This document shows, piece by piece, positions 11,451-22,209 of a stretch of 64,000 bases of DNA. Each line of letters opens with the position of its first letter. The stretch's first letter is position 1. Position numbers and translations under genes: made by a program. The DNA is taken from assembly GCF_027596085.1 (NCBI RefSeq), contig NC_072452.1, forward strand, positions 9,126,790 to 9,190,789. Reading direction: 5' to 3'. The notes under the pieces were generated by a model, which saw only the letters and a list, made by a program, of their open reading frames with translations, made no database searches and was not told where the DNA came from. The DNA comes from Anoplopoma fimbria. Lineage: Eukaryota; Chordata; Actinopteri; Perciformes; Anoplopomatidae.

Positions 11451-14104
11451 ATTGGGAAAGCAATGTCTTTAACTCAGCAGCTAATTATTTTTAGGTAAAT
11501 TAACTTCCTAGGGCTGGGAGGCGGGGATGGATGGAGGGATGGATGGATGGATGAATAAGATGGCCTGAAGATCCAGGTATTTTCATCAGACTTTTATAAT
11601 CGGAAATCAAAACCTTTCTCGTTTCATGCGCCCCTTAGCGACTATCATAGGAATGATTGTGATGAGGCACAGATATGTCCATAAATCTATACAGTCGATG
11701 ATTATTGCACAAAAAATGCCTTTCATGGGCAAATCATTTCTTACAACTAGAAATCTGTACATCTCTGCTTTTACCTAAACATAGTTAATGTACATTGAGA
11801 TCCCCTAAAAAATCCCATAATTCATAATTTAACAGATGTGATGAACATTTGTCCAATAACTAAATATGATATGTGATGTATTTTAAAGCTTTAGGTGTAT
11901 TAGCGATAGTGAGTCGACTCTTAAAAGCTGTTTTTAGAATAAATCTAGTTCCAGACTTAATACTAATTCAAACTAGCTCTCTCAGATATTAGGCATGATG
12001 ATGAAGACAGTAAATTCATTATTTTTAATTACAGTAAACTAAGCCTTAAAGAAACAGGATTAACTTATGAATAATGCTGTTTGTCACATGGATGGCACAT
12101 GGATCTGTAAATGAGCCAGATAACTTGTCACTGACAGGAACAAGCCACGCAAACATCTCGCTGATGGCACTATTTTTACTTGCAGAGAGAAAAATCGTTG
12201 GACATCAATTCACGGCTTTGTGAATCGTGTTCACAAAGCAGTGAATTGTGATAACATCATTATCACAAAGAATAAAGCCAGTATTCCCTCTCCACGTGCT
12301 GATCACTTGAATGGTTATGTGTTTGTGACTGTTATTTTTGTTTCTGCTACCCTTTTTGTGTCTGTTTTTTCTCCTCTGATGTCACCATACTGAAAGCTTT
12401 ATGTGATCTGTTTGAGATTTTATGTGATGCCTTAAGCTAGTGCAGTGAGCACATTGTCTCATTAATGAGGACTACTATATTGTAGGTTGTTACAATTAAC
12501 TAGTCAAGGACTCCACTGTCAAGAAGTAGCTAACCCATATATAAGATGTCTTTTAAAAAGTCATCTTTTCAAGCTAGCATAAACTATTCTCAATAATACC
12601 TACTTAGGTTTAATTTGTACCCTGAATTAGCCCTAAAAGTCTAAACACTTTAACAAGCTGTCATATTTATTCCTCACTTGATCCTGCTTGGGGTTTTATT
12701 GACCACTTGTGCTCTTTTTCAGCAATGTCCTGCTTCACATTTACACAGGTGTACACCTGCACCCTCAGGAGCTGACCAGGGCGAGCATCGTTCTCTACTG
12801 TCGGCCACTGAGCAGATGGGGGTTATGACCCTACTAACCCGGTCTTGCACCAGCACTCGCAGTGGCAGCTGTTGAAGGAAAGGAAAGATCTCTGAGGATT
12901 TGTTGCAGCCACAGGCCCAAATCTTTAAGCTTTGGGTAACACGAGTTCACTGCAGTTCATACTAATTCCAACAGTGGTGTCTTGAGAAGAGTTAAACTTT
13001 TTCTTAGCACCAGCACAAAACCAAACAATGGGATTTATGGTTTTTATTTCACATAATGCTTTATCTACACACATTAGCTGTGAATACCCAACATATGTGT
13101 CAGGATTGAAAGTGCAGGCAGCAGGGGAATTAACTTACAGGAAGGTGTTGTCAGGTAGGCGGGTACAGGTTTGGGTTGACCAGGAGAAGAGTCAGAGTTG
13201 TTAGAAAATCCAGAGCACAATGAATATAGCAAAAGGAAATAAAGGAAGTGGGCTGGTATTTGTTATGACTGCCTGATGACTAGAGTGAAAACAGGTGAGC
13301 AGGTGAATGAGGAGGTTGTAAAAGTATTGGAAGAGGGACACAGAGAGGCAGAGTGTGACGTATGAGCGCCTTTCTAAGAAATAACTTGAAGCATGGACAG
13401 ATCTTGAGCAAAGTATTTCTTTGAAGAACAGCAAAAAGTTAAGATAAAAAACACACACACATATATATACATATATATATATACAAAATGTTAATGTTAA
13501 TAATAATAATAGGCGCCAAAGGGAACCTTTTAAGCTATTTATTAAAAGGGCATAGAACGAGTTTTGAGTCGTTATAGGCTAAATCTTAATTTAAGCATCC
13601 TGCTGCAATTATGCCAAATTTCCCAGACAGCTGGCTGTTGAGGATGTAAGCTTTTGATATGTGTTAATCTGACAGGCTGAACATGATGCGCACCGGAGAA
13701 CATTTAATCGGTTGTTAATGGAATCAAACATTTCATGACTCTGGCAACACTCTGAGTCCCTTTTGTTGAGCAGTGTTGCATCATTATTCCTCCAGCATCA
13801 TTGCTATACCTCACTGCGAAAATTTGCATGGAGCCTCTCCCTGGATGAACACTCCACTGTGCTGGGCTGTCACTCGTCCTGACTTCCAACCTGACAAAAC
13901 GTGGCTTCTTTGGAAAAATATTCAACCCACTCCTTAATTAATTCATCAAACAGTCAGTTTTTCTTTTCACAGCAACACGATCAGCTCACAATAGTTTGAT
14001 GGCACCAGCAGCAACTGATAAATAATATAAAATATTTGTGTTGAAATATGTTAACCACAGTTATGTGTCATGTATTTACATCACAGTAATAACAAGATTG
14101 AGTC
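11451..14104. other. Intergenic, minor simple repeats only
   Basis: No exon recognised. It holds a short degenerate GGAT tract near 11525-11555 and an AC/AT tract near 13450-13484. The moderately GC-rich patch near 12680-12880 has an open frame but no recognisable protein. Confidence 0.45.
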
Positions 14105-14690
14105 TACAGTCATGCTAGTGGCTCAGTGAGGCTGCACTTGAGCATGCTAACAAGCTCCCAATGACAATGTTAACATGGTGTAGCAGGTTATAATGTACGA
14201 TACTCACCACTTTAGTTTAGCATGTTAGTATGCTAACATGAAAATTAGCACTACACACATAGTAAAATGGAGGATAATGGGAATGGCCTTAGTTTTGCAG
14301 GTATTTGGCCACAAACCAAAATATCGGCCAAATTCAAATGTTGACCTTATGGTGTCACTAGATGAAAAGTCACAGGATTACCAAAGTCCTATCAAGTCAT
14401 TCTGAGGGGGGCATGAATGTATGTAGCTAATATTATGACAATCCATCGGTAAGCTGTTGTAACATTTCACTCAAAACTACAAATGTGAACCTCATGATAG
14501 CGCTAGTGGAAAAAGTCAGTGGATCACCAAAGGTTGTTAAAATACAAAGTCTCGGAACCATACATGTCTGCCCAAATTCTTGAACCCATTTATCCAGTAG
14601 ATGTTGAGATAGTTCACAGAATGTGTGAAAACTTGGACCTGGCACTACATGAGGATTCATCCTGAGGGGATGTAAAAGCTGTTGAGAATA
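14105..14690. repeat. Dispersed teleost repeat with gcatgctaaca / ttagcatgttag motifs
   Basis: The order of motifs is distinctive: agcatgctaacaagctccca, agtttagcatgttagtatgc, ggccttagttttgcaggtat, tgtcactagatgaaaagtca, gacaatccatcggtaagctg, tttcactcaaaactacaaat, catgatagcgctagtgg and aaaagtcagtggatcaccaa. This repeat is very abundant in spiny-rayed fish. The internal part repeats itself in degenerate form (gatgaaaagtca and gtggaaaaagtca). The - strand open frame at 14433-14780 lies mostly in it and is not taken as a gene. Confidence 0.65.
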
Positions 14691-15270
14691 ATATGCAGCA
14701 CACGTTTGGCCGCCTTTTTTTAAACTTTTGATACAAACACCATTGACACACTTGATGACTCTTGGGTCAATCTCTGGCAAAGTGGGAATTTATACTCACA
14801 GATCTAAATTGAAGAGATCAAAATGATAGAATATTTATTAATAAAGTGAATTATATTAAGGGGTTATTTTGCTGTCAGTAACTGAGAGCTGAGTTCAAAA
14901 AGGTAATTGAAGCAGGTTTGTCATTGTTCTCTGTGTATTTTAAATGAATATATGTGGTAAAATAATTATATTGTAGTGTTTTTTGAACTTCAGCTGGAAG
15001 AGAAAGAAAGCATCACAGGGAATGAAACAACGGTAGGCACCTGAAGCCAACTGAGAAAAGCTCACATGAATTGACCTGTGGCCGGATCCCAGCAGAGTTG
15101 AGCTGGATCAAACTGTGGATCAGTTTCCGTCCTTTAAAGCTGATTCCCAATGATGTCAGAACAAAGCTTCAAAGAAAACCCCATTTTTGGTATGAGGGTT
15201 ACAAAGCAGCCTGCACGGTGGGTAAATAATAATAAACTTCAAAAAAGCATATGGGCCACAACTAATTCAG

Positions 15271-15938
15271 TAAAGTAAGGGGGTTTAGGCATTATTGGGC
15301 AAAAAATCCATAATAACCTTTCAGCATATGGTAATTCAGGTGAGACCCCAGGGTAGGCGGTGAAGCGAAAATGTTTAGCCTTCTGCCAACTATTGCTTTC
15401 ATGCTTACACAGAAGGCGAAACTATTTGAGAGATGGAGAGAAAATGATGCTCACCCTGAGCTACTGCCTTAGCTACTGTAGCTGTGAGGCTAGCTCCCTG
15501 AGCTACCTGCAGCAGTGAGCAGGTGGGTTAAACTGTTAGAAACATTTCCGCTCCGTCTCTGAAATGCTTGCCGATATTATTACACCCTTTTTGTAATATG
15601 CTCTTCCTTTTTTGGGGTTGCTTTGCATGTCCAGGGAGTTGTTACCAATGCAGGAATAGTAATTTATGCAGGATTTTTCATAATTGGATTAGGCTTTCAC
15701 CTTCCGAAGGGATGGTCACGCACATCTGCATTTGTAGAACAGCCAATGGGTCTCTGAAATAACCTGTGATTGGCCAGTCTACCGTCACAGGCTAGGTGTG
15801 AATTCTGAAGCCCTTGAACAGAGCCAAGAGGAGGTGCAGAAGTCTTCTCTCAGACCGCTTGAATTACAATATGCTGAAAGGTAATTATGGCATTTTAGAC
15901 CAAATTGTTCCAAAGGTATACTGCGTACCCCAGCTTTA
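15271..15938. mobile_element. MITE-like element with about 65-bp imperfect terminal inverted repeats (copy 1)
   Basis: The left end, running from about 15271 through tccataataacctttcagca at 15309-15328, is matched in inverted orientation by tgctgaaaggtaattatggc at 15873-15892 and an outer end ctttgg/accccagcttta finishing at 15938. A second copy lies at 36690-37214 in the same orientation, sharing gttgttaccaatgc, catttgtagaacagccaat, gacctgtgattg (here aacctgtgattg), cacaggctag and acagagccaag. There is no coding capacity. Terminal repeats plus multiple copies point to a non-autonomous DNA transposon; the superfamily is not assigned. Confidence 0.65.
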
Positions 15939-16716
15939 GAAAGGCAATAAAGTCACACAATTGAGCCAATCAAGTCTTTTGTCTACTGTGCACAGACCGT
16001 TTGCTGAAGAAAACAACAGGATCAGAAAGATGTGGGAGAGATGACAGCATAATATGACAGCATGGTGCATTAAACAACCCACTCTGCTGCTGCATCGCTA
16101 CGGACTATGAATGAGACAGTCCTCCCGGTCTAACCCGAGTAGCACTGCACACCTTGACCATGTTTGGATAGTCTTATGCTATGAATGGTTTCATTTTATT
16201 CATGGTAAAGATCACTAGGTTATTTCTTTCCATACAAGTGCCATACATATTCAAATTGTCTATATGTAAAATATTCAACTTTAAAATTAACATTACATAA
16301 ATATTGTTGAAATTATATGGAAATGGGTGTTGTTGATTTTAGGGGTAGGCTACAGGCAACGATTTAGACATAATGAGGTTAGGAATTAAACCTTTGCTGG
16401 GAGAAATGTTTGTAACTGAACCTCTATGAATTCTAATTGAATATCCCTGCTTTATGTGATTGGGTTTTTAATGCAAAAAGGAACACAAATCTCCTTTTGT
16501 GGAACAGTAGTTTAACCATGTGTCTTAATTGTGAAGATATACCCTGTCCCTTAGATTTATCCCTCTAAACCCTAATATATAATTCTTCCATTTTGGTATC
16601 TTAGAGTTTAAACATGTAAGCCTTTGTCATCCATGCCTATGTATTTACCAGACTGTAATAATTACTTTACACTTACCAAAGTAAACAAAATGCCTTAACC
16701 TGTAGCAGAGAGTAAA

Positions 16717-16971
16717 GTAGTAGTTTGTAGTTTGTAGCACTTACTATATTCGGATTAGTCTGTTGCAATTATTGTTTTCGTAGTAACTTGCCTCTGCACT
16801 ATACTTTTGCTCTGGTTTATGCTTTAAGATGCTTGTTTAGGAAAGGAGATGCACTTATGACTTCTGGTGACTAGTAGTTCTCTTGAATACCTATGTTGAA
16901 TACACTTCCTGTAAGTCGCTTTGGATAAAAGCGTCTGCTAAATGACTGTAATGTAATGTAATGTAATGTAA
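16717..16971 (+). mobile_element. LINE 3'-tail fragment with (TAATG)n end
   Basis: This matches, in reverse orientation, the 3' UTR of the LINE at 37882-38836 from its tandem-repeat region down to the end, including gatgcttgtttaggaaagga and the conserved segment gtaagtcgctttggataaaa followed by gcgtctgctaaatgact. It ends in about four TAATG units. Only the last 250 bp or so is present, as expected for a severely 5'-truncated retrotransposition. The conserved ctttggataaaagcgtctgc segment is very widespread in fish L2-type LINEs and SINEs. Confidence 0.8.
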
Positions 16972-17302
16972 ACTTATGGTGATATAAAAAAAACTGCATC
17001 AAAATGCATCACAAGTTTAGTCTCCTCCTTCATTTAAATGTGTTATCAATGCATAAAGCAGCCCAAGATTTGAAAATGCCTTCTTTTCATTTGCTTCTTT
17101 TGACATGACACAGCGATTTCTATGAGAAGGGAGGGAGCTGGTCAGGCTGGAGGCGCACTCTGTGTTTTTAAGTAAAGGGCACATCGGATGCGCGTTAAAT
17201 GGTCTGCCTCCAGAGATAAACATGTTCCAGGGAGAATAATCGTTGCTGGTGCAGTCCTGCTTGATTCAATTTCCCGTCGTTTTCCTGTTTTAAATCATAC
17301 AA

Positions 17303-17304
<2 letters not shown>
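16972..17304 (+). promoter_or_regulatory. Presumed upstream region of mchr2
   Basis: About 0.33 kb lies between the LINE tail and the poly-T tract before mchr2. It should contain the promoter or 5' UTR, but I see no convincing TATA box or splice site and cannot place the transcription start. The call rests on position only. Confidence 0.3.
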
Positions 17305-17339
<35 letters not shown>

Positions 17340-17363
17340 GGGGTGGAGGGAGGGAGGGGGGGG
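17305..17363 (+). repeat. T34 homopolymer followed by a G-rich, G-quadruplex-like tract
   Basis: Thirty-four T (17305-17338) run directly into G-runs of 5, 3, 3 and 8 (17339-17343, 17348-17350, 17352-17354, 17356-17363) separated by short spacers. This fits the G3+N1-7 quadruplex rule. It lies about 100 bp upstream of the mchr2 start codon, so it is probably in the promoter or 5' UTR. Confidence 0.85.
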
Positions 17364-17459
17364 AGAAATTCACGGACGAACTCAAAGAGAGGATACAGCG
17401 CAAGAGTTTGGTACCCAAGTTTTGGAGTAAGGACGCACAGGACGATTTATTAAGAGGAT

Positions 17460-17869
17460 ATGAAGATGAACGACACGGGCATCTTCTGCAAAAACCGCCA
17501 AACGGAGAATTTGACTGACTTGTCATGTCGGAATTCAACTCCCTCGTCCTACAACCACATCGACATCACCACTTTCATGCACATCTTCCCCTCGATCTAC
17601 GGCATCCTGTGTTCAGTGGGAGTGATAGCCAACGGACTGGTCATCTACGCGGTGAAAGCATGCAAGAAGAAAATGGTATCGGACATCTACGTGCTGAACT
17701 TGGCGATAGCCGACATGCTGTTCTTGCTTGTGATGCCTTTCAACATCCACCAGCTGGTCAGAGACAGACAGTGGGTTTTCGGAAACTTTATGTGCAAAGC
17801 GGTGGTGGTGGTGGATGTCAGCAACCAGTTCACCACGGTGGGGATTGTTACTGTGCTGTGCATTGATCG
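17460..17869 (+). CDS. mchr2: mchr2 coding exon 1
   Basis: Encodes residues 1-136 (N-terminus to the Asp of DRY in TM3) plus two bases of Arg137. The donor is gatcg^gtgagtg, a strong consensus. The reading frame would otherwise hit a stop immediately after the donor. Confidence 0.93.
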
Positions 17870-17925
17870 GTGAGTGTTTAATCCAGACATATCACAGATT
17901 TGATGCCAATTCTCCTCCATGTTTG

Positions 17926-17988
<63 letters not shown>

Positions 17989-20437
17989 TTAGGGAATGTT
18001 GGGGCAAAAAAAGCAAGAGCTGTCCTCTGAAGCAAAACTAAATAAATCATTTATATACATACATATATTATAAAAGTTTTATTAATCATCATTATAATCT
18101 ATTTTTTTCTCTGAGAGTAAAGCTGAAATAATTGTATTTACCCCTGTTAGCACGTGTATTTACAGGTGTGATCAATGTAGAAAGTGCCAATCAGGTCACA
18201 GTCCATCTGAAAATATACCATTAGTGGAGGGTAATCTGTGAAACCGCCCATGAAGACACAATGTTCCTGCATAAATGATGTATGTGCCATGTTTATGATC
18301 TGAACACAGAGAGGTCATTTAAATGAGCCTGTGCGCCAATTGTTAGACTGATAAACATCTCCATTTGATGGTAATCACCAGAGCAGGAGTTATAATGTCA
18401 CACAACTTCAGTGATAGTATATATAATGCATTTATGTAGAGCCACTCGACCAGCTAATTGTCTTCTGATGGGCAGCACCACCTGCACTGAAAATTGGCCC
18501 CATAACATTTAGTCGTTTTATCATTTATCAACACTGTTTTGTGTTATTTATCCTCGACAACACAAGGATTCGACACTGTCCTTCAAAACTACTTTTATTA
18601 TATTTTCTTTAAAGTTACAAGGGTTTGCTGCTGCAAATACTAACAAAAATGGATCAAATATAAACCAAACTTCAAGCCCTTCAAGATAAGATATTGTAGT
18701 GTTCAGTTAAAAGGAGATCAAACAAATGATAACCTCTAAAAACCAAACAAACAAACAAACAAAAAGCTGTCTTGTGTGCCACCTCAATAGAAGTAATATA
18801 AAAAGCAACATACTTATAGTGTTTAAAGTTTTGTTATTATTCAATTCAATGAGAATGTGATTATTTATTTCCATTTGACAGCTCCACTTTAACTCTGGAT
18901 GCTATATCATTTCATTTCACTGCAGTTATGTGTCAACAAGTTCCTTTTTCCAAATCACAACACTTTTGTAAAATACAAGTATACATGTTTGTTGGGGAGC
19001 AACTTAATAAAGGAAGTATATATGTATAGTATAATAAATACAAGAGGTGTTTAAATATTAGAAAGATAAACTTTTACTGTGGTTACTGTAAAAGCCCGAC
19101 AACTACAGAGCATCAAACAAAGGAATTGGTGTGCTTGACTCAAATGTCTTTAGAGTGTACTGGGTGCCGACCCCGAGAATTACACAGTAGCAAATGCGTT
19201 AGCGCTCACAAACAAGTATGTACAACTGTTAGTAATGAACATCTGCAGAAGGACACAAACATGTTTCAGGCTTTCCTCAACATTTCTCAACATTAAGGAG
19301 TCCCAAGTGTATTTTTTTGATCATCTCATTGTCTTACTTGGCTAAACTGAGGCAACACATCAGTAGTTGCAATTTTGATCTGCACCTACTGATTCAACCA
19401 TCACACTTAAAGTAGATTTATTTATATTTCAACATCATTCATTTCCTGCCAATAGCCTAAAGATTGACAATTTTGTCTGAGCAGCTCTTCAAATTGAAAA
19501 CACAATCAAATCCAAAAAACCAAATGGAAATGTGTTAATTTAATTATGCTGTCACCTTGTCTAAATTATACTTATTAGTCACTGCATTTATCACTCTACC
19601 GAGCACGTAATATATTGAGGGTGTATCTGTGCCATGGTACTTGATTTCATGATTCCCCCTTGCTCGATTTGAGTCTCTGAGCTTGTCAAGGATGATAATG
19701 ACCTATTTAAGCAAAACTAATGTTCTTTGCATGAACTTTTGTCATTCCCTGTTTCTGACTGCAGTCCAGCTCTAATAATGTGACCTCCTTCTCCTAGGTA
19801 CATAGCTGTTGTCCACCCCACCTCAGAGAAGAGGACCATCCAGTGGACCATCATCATCAACTTGCTGGTGTGGCTGGGCAGCTTCCTCCTCACAGTCCCC
19901 GTCATGCTGTACGCCAAGGTTGTGCGCAGACAGCATTTGGAGGTGTGCATGATGTACCTGGACGGGCCTGAGGACATGTACTGGTACACACTCTACCAGT
20001 CCATCCTGGGCTTCATCATCCCCCTCATCATCATCAGCACCTTCTACTCACTCACCCTCTACCACGTCTTCAGCTCCATCCGTCGCGTCAAACGTAAGCA
20101 GTCCGTTTGGGCTAAAAGAGCCACCAAGATGGTCCTAATGGTTATCGCCCTGTTCCTGATCTGCTGGTCGCCCTACCACGTCATTCAGGTGGTCAACCTG
20201 ACCAACAACACCCCGACCATTGCATTCATCTATGCCTACAACATCAGTATCTGCCTCAGCTACTCCCACAGCTGCATCAACCCGCTGATGTTGCTCATCT
20301 TTGCCCAGAATTACCGCGAGCGTCTTTGCTCCAGGAACGCACTGCACAGCTCCCAGCACTCATCCAAGGTCACGGTGGTCAAAACGGATGGTTCCAGTGT
20401 GACCAGTGATCCCAACTACCGCTGTACTGTCATCTAA
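17460..20437 (+). CDS. mchr2: Melanin-concentrating hormone receptor 2 (class A GPCR), two coding exons, 349 aa
   Basis: Joined CDS 17460-17869 plus 19798-20437 encodes a complete 349-aa rhodopsin-family receptor for the neuropeptide MCH at the plasma membrane. Visible marks: N-glycosylation sites N4, N17 and N25; N1.50 at N58; D2.50 at D85; the Cys112-Cys187 disulfide pair; D119 at 3.32, the position that binds MCH arginine in characterised MCH receptors; DRY at 136-138; and CWSP at 259-262. MCHR2 rather than MCHR1 is indicated by DIY.LNLA.AD, WVFG, WYTLY, TKMVL, PYHVIQ.VNL and SICLSY, which match human MCHR2 better than human MCHR1 as I remember them. The length is close to human MCHR2 (340 aa). 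Start: ATG 17460 is the first in frame; ATG 17466 is two codons later and cannot be excluded. Oddities: TM7 has NPLML instead of NPxxY, and the protein ends CTVI, a class I PDZ-like tail. MCH receptors act in feeding and, in fish, skin colour; coupling cannot be read here. Confidence 0.93.
17870..19797 (+). other. mchr2 intron, phase 2, inside the DRY motif
   Basis: GT-AG intron of 1,928 bp between gatcg^gtgagt and ctcctag^gtacata. It splits the Arg codon of DRY, a recurrent intron position in class A GPCR genes. It carries an (ATT)n microsatellite near its 5' end and otherwise shows nothing recognisable. Confidence 0.92.
17926..17988. repeat. (ATT)n microsatellite
   Basis: About 20 uninterrupted ATT units begin about 55 bp inside the mchr2 intron. 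The open frame across it, rich in Ile, is an artefact. Confidence 0.95.
19798..20437 (+). CDS. mchr2: mchr2 coding exon 2
   Basis: Encodes the last base of Arg137, then TM3 end to C-terminus (residues 138-349), stopping at TAA 20435-20437. The acceptor is preceded by a pyrimidine-rich run (gacctccttctcctag). It holds extracellular loop 2 with Cys187, TM4-TM7, and a Ser/Thr-rich tail of about 40 residues. Confidence 0.93.
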
Positions 20438-21151
20438 CTAAAGAGATTTCTTTTTGTATGTAAATGTTTTTGCTGCTTGCCCTAAAAGGAAGTAGATTGA
20501 TAAATGGTGTTGCCTCTGAAGTCATATTCTGCAGCTTTTTCACATAAATATGTGAAATTGATACGATACAAAAACATGGGTATGAAGCTTGAGCATAAAT
20601 GTCAACCATAAGTAAGTAAAGTACAGGTAATGTCAAAGGTTTTCAACATATGCACTCACTGTCACATATAATCATTCCTCTTAAAGCTGACCTTTATCTT
20701 TCTTGACTTATCCTTGCAGGATGAACCTCAATATCAAACACTGTCTGATGACATGCACTAACATGTGTACATCTACACTCATGATGATAATAATAATTGC
20801 ATATTATACCTTGTTATTTATTCTGATATTATTATCATTATGGAATTACATGTGTTTATCTTCCCAGAGCTTTCCACTCTTTTGTTGGTTTTAAAATAAC
20901 AGTTTTTGTTGTTTCTGTTATTATTTATTTATTTATCAATTTTATTAGTTTTTTCTGATTTTTTTCTTCTCCTACAACAAGGCACACCTGAGGTATCACA
21001 CACATACCTAATCATTTACCCGACGGTCCGTAAACCAACTGTTTGCTGTCCAAACTATGTTTTACTACGAAGTATTTTAACAATAAAGTTGCACCAATTC
21101 AATCTTTGTAAATATACGAGCAAGAACATTTTCTCGTCAGTCTACAATAAA
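20438..21151 (+). terminator. mchr2 3' UTR with two candidate poly(A) signals
   Basis: The first AATAAA signals after the mchr2 stop are at 21082-21087 and 21146-21151, giving a 3' UTR of roughly 0.65-0.75 kb. No canonical signal occurs earlier. The choice between the two is not visible from sequence alone. Confidence 0.5.
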
Positions 21152-22163
21152 ATGCTTGGTATCCCTGGAAACAACAAATGCACCTGAATTGACCTCGCAT
21201 GGATACAGAAAACGCCCCGTCAGCGGGAAACAAGGCAGTCAAATTTTAAGGATTTACCGTCAGACTGACATAAATCTATGTTCTCGTCAAAGTATTGCAC
21301 AGAGGGTTATGTTATTTTCACCAAAAGCAGATATAGTAACTTACATGTCTGTTGCAATGATAGAAATCCAGAGAGTCACAGAGATCTGCTGCACTTCTAC
21401 TCAAAGCCACTTCTTTTTCTTAGTATCTGTAGATACAGCGACATGATGATGACATACCTGAAAGCATTCAATCCCCTGGATTCAGAGAAATCCAATGAGA
21501 CCGGTTTCATTAAATTCTTTGCATTCTCCGTTTAATTGTGTTATAGCATGGAGCTCTTCGGTCATAATTGAATATGATCAACATTCATTGTGTTTCTTAT
21601 TTCAATGTTATTTCTAACATGGCTATACAGAAATAATACGTGTTTTGAAGTAAACAGTCATCATGTAAAAAGTAAACATGCCAAAAAATCTGAGATCCCA
21701 CTAGTAGCCTATAGCTTTAGAAATTGTATCATAAATATAATATTTCAGTGTATTTTCAGCAAATTTACAGTCCAAGTTGTAGTTAAAGCTATTCCTTAGC
21801 TTCTTACTTTTCAAAGGAGATCAGAAATATGCATATGAGCCTCATGGCTGAGGAGCTATTCCTGATGCATTCTGGATGCATGTTATCATAGCCACTTTTT
21901 CCGAGGAATAGGGCTAGGGGTTAGAGTGTTCAGATTAAACTACTTTCTCACCCTTTCATCTTCTCATTCATTTACCTGCACAATTGTCTTCTCCTGTCCT
22001 CATTTTTTGACAACATTGTCTATTTATCCCATTGTGATCCATTTATTGAAGTAGTTTTTCATGAATATACGTTTCCCCCCCACTCCCACTTATGGGTATA
22101 AAGTTTCAAGAAATCATCCTGCTGGCACCAGTGATGATGTAGAAGGGTTGCAGAGATGAGATT

Positions 22164-22209
22164 AAAAACACACTTAAAGATACTTCAAAAACACACTTAA
22201 AGATACTTC
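22164..22209. repeat. Perfect 23-bp tandem duplication
   Basis: The 23-bp unit beginning aaaaacacacttaaag and ending atacttc occurs twice back to back (22164-22186, 22187-22209) with no mismatch, so it is recent. Confidence 0.9.

Noticed and set aside
12678..12875. 65-codon frame in a GC-richer patch
   Set aside because: No recognisable protein and no splice partners.
17525..17866. 113-codon frame overlapping mchr2 exon 1
   Set aside because: It is a shadow in another register of the recognised receptor exon.
17815..18030. Poly-Ile open frame after mchr2 exon 1
   Set aside because: It is the ATT microsatellite in the mchr2 intron, downstream of a strong donor site.
19717..19989. - strand frame over mchr2 exon 2
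   Set aside because: It is antisense to coding sequence with unmistakable GPCR features on the + strand.
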